Part shown: piece after piece, positions 1 through 11,561 of the stretch
Layout: each line of letters starts with the position of its first letter
Position numbering within the stretch: position 1 is the stretch's first letter
Assembly (NCBI RefSeq): GCF_037975245.1
Contig: NC_092573.1
Coordinates: forward strand, 26,716,765-26,780,764
DNA: 64,000 nt
From: Apostichopus japonicus
Lineage: Eukaryota > Echinodermata > Holothuroidea > Aspidochirotida > Stichopodidae
Direction: 5' to 3'
Notes under the pieces: generated by a model
Database searches by the model: none
What the model was told of the DNA's origin: nothing
The model's input: the letters and a program-made list of their open reading frames with translations, nothing else
Translations under genes and position numbers: made by a program

Positions 1-2142
1 GGAATTGGTTGAAAATGACCGAGATATAAGGATTGGCATAAGAACTGGAGCACGCGCCCTCCTCCAGGCTATACAATACATAAACAATACACGTAGCATA
101 TACACGCATACAGTACTCAATTCGCAAATATTTCTGACAACAAATTGGTAGCGCTATGCCGATATTCATTGCTATAAATTTGTAAAGAAGACTTATAAAG
201 AACATTTATATGAAGGTGCTGGCCTGTTCTTAGTGGAGCCTAGATTTGCTTTGAAAAAAAAGTCAAAATGTAGATTTTTTCACTTCTTGAATCAAAACAA
301 AATTTCAACCAAAATGTTGAAAATAAACATCAATAGCACTACTAAAAATATCATTTTTGAATAGATCTTTATTTCAGCTTGATTCTAACTTATTCTATAG
401 CTAGAGGGGTTGGGAAGATACACATTTTTCAAAGCGTTCGGTTTATTTGGGGGGGGGGGGGGCACAACCCGCCCAGTAAAAAGTTAAGGGTTTTCGCGGT
501 ACATTCCTCCGTTATGTGCCTAAAATCTCCAATTCGGCGACGCTACAATAACGTGTTGTTCAATTTGACCAGTGTCCAGGGTGTATTTCTCTACCTCGTC
601 CGACACAGGCGTGATTCACGATAGGCACCCGTTAATGAGCTTGGGATTTTCTGTAAACTGGTTTCATTTATGACTTCTTCGTTTTTATTGCAAATTTTGT
701 AAAGTTTAGTTTCACTTTACATTTTAATGGGTTTAATTTCGAACTGGAAGCTGGTATTTATTGCTAAATAAACATATATTTAACGCAATATGCTCCTTTT
801 AAGAGTTGAAAAGAAACATGGCTGGATGGAGAAAAACGCTGATAATTCTGTTTCCAAACAATTTGTATTCATGGTCGAACAGATAGGACTAAGGTATCAA
901 ACGTGGTTGCCAAGAAAATCGATATAATAAGCACGTCTCGTCTCAATGGATTCTTGATATTATGAAACAGAACTGATTCACTACAAAATCGAACACGCGA
1001 ATGCTTTCATTAACACTTTATTTTGTTGAATTTATTTATCGAATGTAGAAATAATGAATGTATCAGCAGCCTATAAATAAACAAACAAATTGTTAATTCC
1101 TGGTGGCCAATCAAATTATAGTACCATTTTGTAACACCACCGCTTAAAGAATGTATATAAACATTGCTCAAAGCAAGCAAAGTTAACAACTACAACTATC
1201 AACGATGCAAATAAATACTGCTATGATGCCATACTTCATCAACAGAAACATGATATGAAGTCACTAAGTTCCGATGATTCTTTCTTAATGGACAGACCAG
1301 TCCTTCATTCTAATTCTCTTAGACTGTTGAGAAGTTTACATTAAAAGAAATGAAATTGATTTGAGCACTTAACTTACGCATGTACATAAAGAATAGGCAA
1401 AGAACACATTCCATCAGAACTTCAATTAGGGTAACATATTTGCTATGGAATGCCAAAAATAGAGTTTTTCCAGCAATTTCTAGGATTCTAACTGGAATGA
1501 GGAAAAGTTTTGGGAATGGTAATTAATGAGAAGTTACTAATTTGTTATTAAAAGTTGACAATTTTTTATTTATTAACAAAATTCTAGATAGTATAATGAA
1601 CTCAGTGGCTTAATGATTCCTTGTCATATTTCACATGAGAATATTGACATAACTTTGAAAACCAGATTTTCAAATTTTGACCATTGCGAAACTCCAAGTG
1701 ACCAGCAAGTGTTCTGGAAATCACGAAACTAGTTAACAAGGTTTTGTACTTTCACGTCTGTTGACCTCAAATGACCTTCAGATAAAGCAATAGGATTCTT
1801 ATGATTACAAAATCGTCTTACTTTGGCCTCTAGCAGTCTCAACTGACCTTTGAACCCTACGCATAATATAAATGACAACATGTATTGAAGTGTATCCACA
1901 TGCCTGGTTTATGAAAGCCTTACTTTTGGAGTTTTCAGTTTTCAGTCTTTGACCAATGGTAACCTGTACAAAACCTGATTCTTGCACTAATAAGTAAACA
2001 ATGCTACCTACCAAGTATGAAGTTTATGTAAATTGTATTAGTGTTAAATGTTTTTCTAACGAGTTTTGACATCTGATGACCTTTGATGTCTATGGAATAC
2101 AATAGATACAATAAGATGTCTCCACAAGTAAGAATGCATCCA
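1..2142. other. Gene-free AT-rich sequence
   Basis: No supported gene. The stretch is AT-rich with short unrelated open frames. A G homopolymer near 450-462 sits in a slightly GC-richer patch (about 400-630) that resembles an old transposon fragment, but I could not find its ends. The longest reading frames have no recognisable domain. Confidence 0.6.
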
Positions 2143-2832
2143 TCATGCACACATACACACATACATACATACATACATACATTCATACACACATACATAC
2201 ATACATACATACATACATACATACATACATACATACATACATACATACATACATACATACATACATACATACATACATACATACATACATACATACATAC
2301 ATACATACATACATACATACATACATACATACAAACATACATACATACATACATACATACATACATACATACATACATACATACATACATACATACATAC
2401 ATACATACATACATACATACATACATACATACATACATACATACATACATACATACATACATACATACATACATACATACATACATACATACATACATAC
2501 ATACATACATACATACATACATACATACATACATACATACATACATACATACATACATACATACATACATACATACATACATACATACATACATACATAC
2601 ATACATACATACATACATACATACATACATACATACATACATACATACATACATACATACATACATACATACATACATACATACATACATACATACATAC
2701 ATACATACATACATACATACATACATACATACATACATACATACATACATACATACATACATACATACATACATACATACATACATACATACATACATAC
2801 ATACATACATACATACATACATACATACACAC
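2143..2832. repeat. (CATA)n tetranucleotide microsatellite
   Basis: About 690 bp of ACAT/CATA repeats. It begins with variant CACACATACA steps and becomes almost pure from about 2187 to 2826, with an ACAAAC interruption near 2332-2337. It is open in several frames on both strands because a 4-bp unit gives a 4-codon cycle with no stops (Y-I-H-T on plus, Y-V-C-M on minus); these are not genes. Confidence 0.97.
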
Positions 2833-3264
2833 AGACACAATCATCATCGTGTATGTTACTTTTTTCCTGCAGCAAGGAATAAAAGCATGAAAAGAGCATT
2901 GTTCCTATTTTTGCACTCCAAATACATCTAACTGCCTCTGATCTTCCAAAGAAGAAAAAACTTATCAAACTTCTTTTCTACTGTAAAAAACATGTGGAGG
3001 CTAGAGGAGGAAGTTACAGGCCCTGACGTTCTTATTATCGCAGGATCTTCTCCATAGGCAAACTTAAACGAAAGCCTGAAATATTTTTTTTTTAAGTTTT
3101 AATTGTTACTGCGTAAAACTATGTACTTTATGAATCCTGAGCAGTGCTCCCCTTCCTACCCATATTTTTTTTCAAAACTATGCACTCTCATAGTATCTTA
3201 GTAGTAGTATTGAACAGAAAACAGACAACTGTTTGGTTTGCCACTAAGAATTATTCAGGTAGAA
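2833..3264. other. Gene-free spacer before the hAT-type MITE
   Basis: AT-rich sequence with a short poly-T near 3087 and nothing recognisable in it. It ends at the target-site duplication of the MITE. Confidence 0.5.
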
Positions 3265-3653
3265 CTTATTCCCAGTGGCGGAGCGTCCATAAAGTCAGGA
3301 GGTGGGATGCCCCCCCCCCTGACGGACTCAAATGGACTGCTGGCGCCCTTTTCAGCTTTTTACCACTTTTTACTTATTCGCGATTTTTTACATTTTTATT
3401 GCGCTCTCATCTACCTATTGACATTTGTCACATTTTGTTGGCGATGACACCTATTTATTCTTCGTTTATCTGCAAATTAGCAAGGAAAGGGTCATTTCCG
3501 GCGATCTAGGAAGTATCTTTACTCAAAAAAAAAAATTCTGTACGCCCCGCGCCAACCTGTGGTGGCGCTCCGCTTAGATAGTGTCGAAAGCGCCCCTACA
3601 GACCATTCTGGGCCGCCTTGACCAATACCCCTAGCTCCGCCACTGCTTATTCC
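3265..3653. mobile_element. hAT-type MITE with intact TIRs and TSD
   Basis: The element spans 3273-3645 (373 bp). Its ends are perfect 12-bp inverted repeats: CAGTGGCGGAGC at 3273-3284 and GCTCCGCCACTG at 3634-3645. It is flanked by a perfect 8-bp target duplication, CTTATTCC, at 3265-3272 and 3646-3653. An 8-bp duplication with CAGNG-type ends is the hallmark of the hAT superfamily. It is too short to encode a transposase and has no meaningful frame, so it is a non-autonomous element moved by a partner elsewhere. The perfect ends and duplication suggest a fairly recent insertion. It contains a C run near 3311-3319. Confidence 0.92.
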
Positions 3654-3670
3654 TTATATTTGAGGTGAAG

Positions 3671-4085
3671 TATCTTACAAACAACAAAGAGACAGCTCTC
3701 TTCAGTTGTCCAAAAAAATAATTATACATCTCTAGCCAAAAAGGTTTCCTCTACAACTAAGTATGACTGAGAATTGAAGTATCTTACAAACAAGAAAGAG
3801 ACAGCTCTCTTCAGTTGTCTTAAATAAAATAATTATACAGCTCTAGGCAAAAAGGTTTCCTCTACACCTTGTATGACTGAGAGTTGAAGTATCTTACAAA
3901 CAAGAAAGAGACAGCTCTCTTCAGTTGTCTTAAATAAAATAATTATACAGCTCTAGGCAAAAAGGTTTCCTCTACACCTTGTATGACTGAGAGTTGAAGT
4001 ATCTTACAAACAAGAAAGAGACAGCTCTCTTCAGTTTGCTTAACATTAAGAATTATACAGAGGCACGTCTTTCTTCTACACCTTG
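3671..4085. repeat. 110-bp minisatellite, four copies
   Basis: Copies begin with TATCTTACAAACAA at 3671, 3780, 3890 and 4000, a period of 109-110 bp. Copies 2 and 3 look identical; copy 1 has several substitutions and copy 4 decays in its second half. The array starts about 20 bp after the MITE target duplication. The minus-strand core contains GAGAGCTGTCTC. No coding potential. Confidence 0.95.
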
Positions 4086-5277
4086 GTATATACAAAATGT
4101 TTCTTGACATCATACAGTTCTCTTTACTATTGTGTATAAACTGACTGTCAAATAAAAACTGAACAATAGTATCAAAACTAGCACTCTTATGGTTAGTAAT
4201 ATGGTCACCTCCAAAATGTTAAATACCACCCACATTTCAGCTCTCTTGGCAAAATGTGTAGGATTACAAAGTAAAAAATTATTCTTTTGTATCACCAATG
4301 ACCCAATGCTATCTGCGACTCTTGGTAGGACTCGTAAAAACCCAGATCTTAAACTATTCATTTTCCTTCAATTACCGTTAAAATGCAAGAGTTACAAAAA
4401 AAATTGTTTTTAATTCATAAAATATAACAGACCTTCTATCCAGCAAACTTCAAGCCCCTAGATATCAGTAACTAAACAATTGAATATTTTACCGTTGCAT
4501 AACTTCTTGATAATATTATAAACTGTTTCTCTTAAACGGCAATCATGAAATGGCTTGATGATGTGTAACAAATGATTTTATCATCTTTTCTGAAATCTGC
4601 CACATGTATGCATTGGGTTGAGACTTGGGGTCCCTTTAACCAGGCAATGCAATGACGGTGGGGATGAAAAACCTCAACTAATAATGTGATCGGTGAGTTT
4701 TGAACCAGTCAGTTGTTAGATCAAATTAACAACTGTTTATCCATTCATTACAAGATTTTCATTCACAAAATTTTTACTATGATATGTAGGTGTTTTACTT
4801 CAAACTGTAATGTTAACATATTGTGTGGAGTTTTGGTTCAAAAAGATTGTGCTTTAAAAAATACTATTATCCTTATTTAGACCAAGACAATAGTAAATGA
4901 CCATCTAATGTGCAGCTTAAAACCTCACTGGTTGAACTGTTTTTGTAAACCTTCATTCAAACTCCGTGTTGTAAACTTCAGTAGCAAACCACAAGATACG
5001 AAGTTACAAAATTATTTAACATTCTTTATTCCTGTATTATGAATAACAAAAACAAAAAGTTTGTATGTGACCAATTCTCTCTACCAGCAAAACTTACTTC
5101 GGATGAAATCCAACCTTGCTTTTAAAAAATAGTATATAAAAAACACCTTGAAAATTAGTCATATCATCTCATTTCTACACTGAATCGTTGCACACTCCAT
5201 ACTTTTTCCTAGACCATGATTTTACTCAAAAACATAAAAACAACAACGACTTCACTTGACCTAAAATTAAGTTACTC
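4086..5277. other. Gene-free AT-rich sequence
   Basis: Nothing recognisable. Short open frames on both strands around 4110-4413 overlap each other and lack domain character or balanced composition. Confidence 0.5.
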
Positions 5278-5690
5278 GAAACAAATCTAAAATCTGTTTC
5301 CTGGTAACAACGATAACAACGGTTTCCTCGAAACAACTCTAAAATATGTTTACTTGTTACAACTCTAAAATCTGTTTACTCAAAAAAACTCAAAAATCTG
5401 TTTAATCGAAACAACTCTAAAATTTGTTTACTCGAAACAACTCTAAAATATGTTAACTTCTAACAACTCTAAAATCTGTTTACTTGTAACAACTCTAAAT
5501 CTGTTTACTTGTAACAGATCTAAAATCTCTTAACTCAAAACAACTCCAAAATATGTTTACTTGTAACAACTCTAAATCTGTTTACTGGTAACAGCTCTAA
5601 AATCTGTTTACTCAAAACAACTCTAAAATATGTTTGCTCGAAACAACTCTAAAGTGTATTTAGCAAACACATCTCTAAAAACTGTTTACC
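5278..5690. repeat. Degenerate 25-27 bp minisatellite
   Basis: About 16 units of consensus AACAACTCTAAAATCTGTTT followed by ACTCGA or ACTTGTA. The units diverge by point changes and 1-3 bp indels (for example AAATCTG against AAAATATG, and TTACTCGA against TTACTTGTA). No coding potential. Confidence 0.9.
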
Positions 5691-8600
5691 AATGAAAAAC
5701 GAAGACATGAGAAAAACCAAACATGACACTCACTTGACAGAAAAGATGAAACCAATGGCTTGATGAAACCAATGCAGAGGTAAAGCAATATATACAGCAA
5801 ACGATATTGTCATATCTACTTCATTCACCCTACAAGGACCATCATGTGGTCTCTATTGATGTCACTCATACAATTAGATCATACTTTTTTGTCAAAAAAA
5901 AAATGCTGCAGCAGCGGCAAAATCCCTTGCAGCAAAGCTGTATCAATATATCAAACAATGGAGGTTATCTCTGCAGACCAGCAAAATGCCTCTTGTGTGA
6001 AACGGCAGAACATAAAACATGTCCCCTGCAGCCTGGGTTCATCATGCTGCAGCCCCCTCATCCTCCTACTTCTGACATAGTTCCTAAGATGTAGTTGCTT
6101 TGATTGCAACTTTTCGATTATTTTGACTCGAATCATTTAATATATGCACAAAATAACACACATACTCCTTGATTCTAATAAACAGAACTACATGCTTGCA
6201 ATCCTTTTGGAGTTCCTAACTTGATAGTTATCCCATTAATGGTACAACACAGAACATTTTGTGTATCAACAATTTTAATCCAATGTTTCCTTTTTTATTT
6301 ATAACCCTGCTAAGTTTATGTGTGAAATTGATAATTGGTGCAAGTTTGGTGGACTCTACTTGGAAGTAGCAGAATTATGTTTCATGAAGGCACCCTTGTT
6401 GACCTTTAAATGTTGAGTCTGGTAACAGATTAATTTAACTTAAAATAAAGCTTCAACAAAAACTACAATAATGATATGATGGTAAACTAAAGCACAAAAC
6501 ATTTTTAAGTTATAGTTTAAACATGAAGTGATTTTATATATGGGTGAAATAATTCAAAGAAAAATACACGGAGATAAAGAAGGGAAGAAAACAAATATTA
6601 GTTTATTCTGTTAGATCAGCAATATCATTAGTTGCAACGAATTATTCTTCACAATATTACTGTACAAAATCTGCTTACCTATACTAAGAAATATCATGGC
6701 AATATAATGAAAGAGAACAAGTTGGCCAGCAGTTTAGTACCAATAAACAAAAACAAACAAAAGCAGACCATTGTTCCCAAATCGTATACATAATAAGCAA
6801 AGTTAAATTATTGTTATATGGCTTCATACCAAACTTATGAACATTTTACAAATTGTTATTGTTGGAAACTCAGACTGTGAGATATTTCACAGCTTAATAG
6901 CAGGTAATATCTCTGCACGTTCTTAATTGTAAACTTACTCCTTACATATTTATTACATGAAACAATTTAACTAGACTATGTCATTTGGGCTTAAAAATCC
7001 TTCTGCAATACTATAATATGTTGTGAGCACCATCATCCACCAAATTTTACTGCTCAATTAAAACATCTTTTTACCTCAAAAAATAGAATCCACTTCAAAT
7101 TTTCTAACATCACTTTACAATGTTTTGTTAGATTAACATGGATCTTGAAACTATCTTTCTCACATCATGAGTTCTTGTTAAGTCACAAAATATCCATATT
7201 CAGTCAATTTCAAACGGTACGTGGTAGAGCAGTCATGTTTACGATACCACACGTAACTAAAGTGAATAATCTATATAGTTCCTACACTAGATGGCAATGT
7301 GATGCAACCATAGATAGCTGATATACAGCATTTTCACAGAACATCAAAATATCATAGATTATGATAAAAATGTATGCCACAAGACTTCTATGACTCCATA
7401 CGGGTACCTTATTTGAAATTATAAGTGAAATAATGAAAAATTAAACAACATTCAATGTACCACATTACAAGGACAAATCAACACCAGTAATATGATTAGA
7501 CAGTAAGGCTGTTGAAGAACATTCGTCATGATGACATCACACACCATATCCTGGAGTAATGGAGTCTTATATGTAGTAACAGGTCAAACAATTGTATCTT
7601 TGGTTAGGAACAAGATGTAAATTGTACTGTCAATTAACAGTATAAATATCTTTCTCCTCATAAGTCATCAATTTTTTTGGCACTAGAAAATCCGGGTAAT
7701 GCATAGACTAGTCAAACCTATAAGGAAACATCTTCGAAAGCTGACAGCAGCTTGCATCATTTATGACCACTAATTCCCTAAACTGGCTTTACAATCAGCA
7801 ACACCCATACCCACTTAGACCCTAATCACAAATCGGGGAAACATCAATATCTCTTCATACCATGCTAAAAAAACATGGCAGTAATTACTCATTTATATTT
7901 AAAAATACTAGTCACAAATTACACAAACTCTATGAAATATTTTTATCACGCTGAGAGGAGCACAGATTTACCACGAACCCAATATTATTCTTAAAAAGTT
8001 TAAGCAAACATCTAATTGAGCAACACTTTAATAGTAACTGTAAATAACTGATATAAAATGAGGCAAATATATCAAACTATGGATTTATGATAAATTCAGA
8101 GCCTTATTTAGTGTTCACATTACAAAGAAAATCTCAAGGATTGTTTGAGTCTGCTACATCACTATTTGCATTTATGTAGCAAATTACCCAATTAGCATAT
8201 CATTTTAGCCTATGAGATAAGACATAATTATTCACTGAAATGTAACTTTAATGGGGCTCTCCAGCCACAACTATCATTAATAGAGGGCGTTGTCATATTG
8301 GTCCTTTCTAGTTCCAGGACACTTTGATAGATCATAACGTTACCATGACTTCATCACTAGTTAGTTGTATACAATGTCGTTCATAATTATTAAAGTTACA
8401 GTCAATCTAATTGTTTTAAGCACATTTCACTTGCCTCTTCTAAAGCATGTTATTTCATTCAGCCAAATTGCGCAAGTGGAAACTTGAACTAGTAAATCAG
8501 CCAGTCTGTGTTTTGCATGCTTGTGAGCACTTCCAGAGGATAATGCTACTTTGATTCAGAGATTTGTTAACAGTATAGATAGCAAACATATGACAGCACC

Positions 8601-9576
8601 CTCTGTTTTAACACCGAAGAGACACATTATTCACACTAAGCAGAAAAGAAACATAGATCAACCACCAATTAAAAAACACTAGTCTTAGATCAGCCAAACC
8701 TCAAGCAATCTTCTATTTCTACATCTAGCTTATTATGTATATTTTTTACCTAACTGCAGAAAACAAAATGGTTAAATGAGATTTAATAAAAATTAAATAT
8801 GCATATGAGGTTAAAACGTATTGTAGTGTAACTAGACCACATGACAGATAACGTATCCAGGTCTGTTGTGTCATGATGATAAATGTAAAAGTACTCTGTT
8901 ACATATAGCAACAAGACAGGTATACAAGCTGGAAGAATTTTAATCCTCAAATACATTAAACAAAAAAACACTTGAAAAAGGTCCTTCCCTTTGACCGACA
9001 GAAATTAAACAGATCCTTAAATTGGTAGCACTAAAATAAACCACATTGACAGTGGATGCATAGCCCCAATAAATTCAAGATAAAGGAACATTTTTCAAGG
9101 TCTGTTATTGAGGCAAAATCATACCATTAAACCTCAGGAAATTTATGGTAAAAATCACACCGTCACTACTTTACTTGCAATGTTTTTCAGTATATAGTGG
9201 GATAAAATCTAAGAAAGACTATAACATTTAAAAGCAAGGTTTCACCTTTGGAACGTAAATACTCACTATATTAATGATATACACACACCATGCCACAGGC
9301 AACGGCAAAGATCCACATTCGTCCAAGTTTCATCACAACTTGGCAATAGCCTTATCAAGACAGGGAGGTCAAGGAACGTTTTCTACTTTTGACCCCCTTT
9401 TGTTTGACTATGGTAGCAATGTGAATGTTTTAACTGCTGTCGTCTATGGAAGAGCTGGATAAATCAGAACTACTCCATTCTCTCCAAGGGGTGTACTAAT
9501 CAAGTGATTCTATTTCTAATCAAGTTCCTTTTCCACAGAGGATGAATAATTCGCAAGTCTGCTCGCATCAACCTTT
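5691..9576. other. Gene-free AT-rich sequence, intron or UTR-like
   Basis: About 3.9 kb without a convincing gene. A GC-richer island at about 5900-6095, with several CTGCAG/GCAGC steps, is open on both strands and could be an exon of an unrecognised gene, but I see no family signature. If the transporter remnant at 9577-11561 was once complete, its C-terminal exons would lie here on the minus strand; I found none. Confidence 0.5.
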
Positions 9577-9804
9577 CTACCACTGTATTGGGCCTCTTTC
9601 TTCTTGACCAAAGATAAAACTGTTTGATTGAACCTTCTTCTCATGGTTTTTGTGATGTGTTCCTCGTGGGAATGGTTGGTCCGTGGATAAGGTGAGACAG
9701 GAGAAAAGAGTAATGAGGCTGGTAAGGGAGGCCAAGAAACATTGATATCCGCCAGCCAAAGGATGTTAGCGTCGTTTCTAGCAGCTGGCTACAAACCAAG
9801 GCAC
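9577..9804 (-). other. Exon B of the SLC16-like remnant, frameshifted
   Basis: The acceptor is CTTTTTCCACATTTTTCAG ending at 9805. The entry frame reads GALVCSQLLE...FGWRISMFLG. The frame one base away then gives LASLTSLITLFSCLTLS, a credible transmembrane helix ending before DQPFP, so a 1-bp indel has probably broken the exon around 9725-9745. The left edge is only the end of the open frame; no clear donor was chosen. Confidence 0.55.
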
Positions 9805-11221
9805 CTGAAAAATGTGGAAAAAGAAAAGACCTTACCACAATTTCTTCCCAGTGACATCAAAGCAACAATGCCGTCAGAGACCAGGGAATAACTAATCCAG
9901 TATTGCAATGCAAATGCCATGCAACGTGGACAAAGTTCATAGCCTTTAAAGTGCTACACAAAATCTGAACACTACAGTATTCTGTGGAGATTTAAATCTG
10001 TTCTCAATAGCAGTTTCTTGACCAAGGGCCAATGAGCTTTGATTAAACTTGGAGATTTGGTGCGATATAAGTTCCTTATTTGATTGCTTGATTTGAGTGA
10101 ATGTGATCGCAAGAGGGATCACTCTGCAAACCAGCTCAAGTAACTGCTTTAACAACAGAAATCACTTGCAGCATAAATCCTTGAATATTGAAAAAGTCAG
10201 ACACCTTTTTCCTAAGGAAATGACAACTTAAGGTGTCAAGAACCTGTAAATAATAAAACATCATCAGTTTAGTTACGAGGTCACATATTCTTTCATTCCT
10301 ACCTTTCTACAGATTTCAGTTTTGAGACAAGTTTGCTGTTATTGCTGCTATGTTTTGTGGAAAGATTTTTACTGGCAATACAAGTTGCAGTGGAAGATAG
10401 ATTCTCTTTCAATCTTAGATTTATATTGCGTTAGAGATCGCTTTGATTTAGAAAGCGTGAAGTAGTAACAGCAATATTTTTTGTGCACCAATCTGCAGCT
10501 AAAAAGACAAGATAAATAATTGGGAAAATATACGAACTGCGTTAATCGATTAGCAGTTCAAAGTAGCCGTGAGTTGCTGAGGACTCGCGCACACCTAGCT
10601 ACTGTATAGTATATGCCTAGTACTAGAGGAGTCGTAATGTAACAAAAGCCAATAAGCTATCTTTGTAGGTATTTTTGCAGACATTTTATTTTTAATTGTT
10701 TGAGACACTAAAGTAGGCCTAGCTGCTTATTTATGATTCTGTGACATGTTTTACTTTTGGTCTTCTCAGACCTAATCTGTCACATACTCAGTTTAAAGCC
10801 AATAGTCTCAGTTGGGAAAATTATTGATTGTTACATGGGTTTCTGCTTGTTTGGGGCACAAGATACAGTAGCCATATTTTATATAATGCACTAAGAAATG
10901 TCAGTCTGATGAAGGGTGTCAAATTCAAATGCCCTCAATGTGGCAAAAGAATTGATTTGAAGGGTACCTTGATGATGTCAATTAGAATGGCCAAAGATCC
11001 AACTCAACAGAATTGTCTGTGTGAGATCTGAGTGTTTGAAGGACTGTTCATTTCTATATATTGGCAATTCAAACACTCCTGGTATGTAGTACCACCCTAG
11101 AAACAGATGTTTTCTACATCAAAGTACATGCACAATTAAGATAGAAATATGTATATGTCTGGGAATTATAGACATGTGGAAACCCTAGTGCAAGGACAAC
11201 AAATTGTGAGAAAAGTCTTAC

Positions 11222-11561
11222 CGACTGTTGAACCCAGTAGTAGTACTGCTGTAGGCCGAGTGTTTTTGAGTAGGAAGTGTTGGAGTAATACACAAATGGT
11301 AGCATGGAATCAGATGCCAGATGAACTGCCATACAGTAATCCAAGGGTAAGGTAAAGAAAGAGCATTCTTGTTGCTATGGCAGACAAAAAGATACCCAAA
11401 GCACAAAGAATAGTGGCCACTACGATAACTGGACGGAATCCCACGCTATGCTCTAACATGAAGGCAAAGGCACTGATCAGAAGCTGGCACGAGAATGTTA
11501 ACGATCCAATGAAACATGTTGAAGATATCCATGTAAAAGTTAGAATCCCAAATATTAAAGA
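11222..11561 (-). other. Exon A of the SLC16-like remnant, with premature TGA
   Basis: This 340-bp exon has a TTTACAG acceptor at its right edge (AG at 11562-11563, weak pyrimidine tract) and a strong GTAAGA donor at 11221-11216. It encodes the equivalents of TM2-TM4. The TGA at 11310-11312 falls where family members usually have a small or aromatic residue just before a P-x-I-V-I-V-like stretch; the same frame then stays open to the donor. Confidence 0.65.

Larger units (their letters stand above)
9577..11561 (-). pseudogene. Monocarboxylate transporter-like (SLC16/MFS) gene remnant
   Basis: Two minus-strand exons look like the N-terminal half of an SLC16-type major-facilitator protein, a family that moves monocarboxylates and related solutes across membranes. 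Exon A (11561 down to 11222) reads CFIGSLTF, then a segment with GFRPVIVV (the loop after TM2), ALGIFLSAIAT, LYLTLGLLYGSSSG and, beyond the stop, LLQHFLLKN. Exon B (9804 downwards) reads GALVCSQLLE then FGWRI, matching the TM5/TM6 region where the family has YGWRG. The junction fits: exon A ends in phase 1 at a GTAAGA donor (11221-11216) and exon B starts after a pyrimidine-rich CAG acceptor (9805-9807), restoring a GGT glycine codon. Defects: an in-frame TGA at 11310-11312 with homology continuing after it, and an apparent frameshift near 9725-9745, after which the hydrophobic helix continues in another frame. Neither the first exon with the family's DGGWGW-like motif nor the C-terminal half is visible. 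Probably a truncated pseudogene; an assembly error is the alternative. Confidence 0.68.

Noticed and set aside
2004-2968. Long open frames across the CATA repeat on both strands
   Set aside because: A stop-free 4-bp repeat is open in all frames of a strand; the products are pure Y-I-H-T or Y-V-C-M cycles.
5807-6136. GC-richer island open on both strands
   Set aside because: No family signature, no clear splice borders and both strands equally open; noted only as a possible exon.
10828-11031. Frame with a CPQCGKR zinc-ribbon-like word
   Set aside because: A single CxxC without a second pair, a poor start region and an overlap with the intron of the minus-strand transporter remnant.
11310-11312. 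TGA as a selenocysteine codon
   Set aside because: SLC16 proteins are not known as selenoproteins and the locus also has a frameshift and missing halves; decay is simpler.
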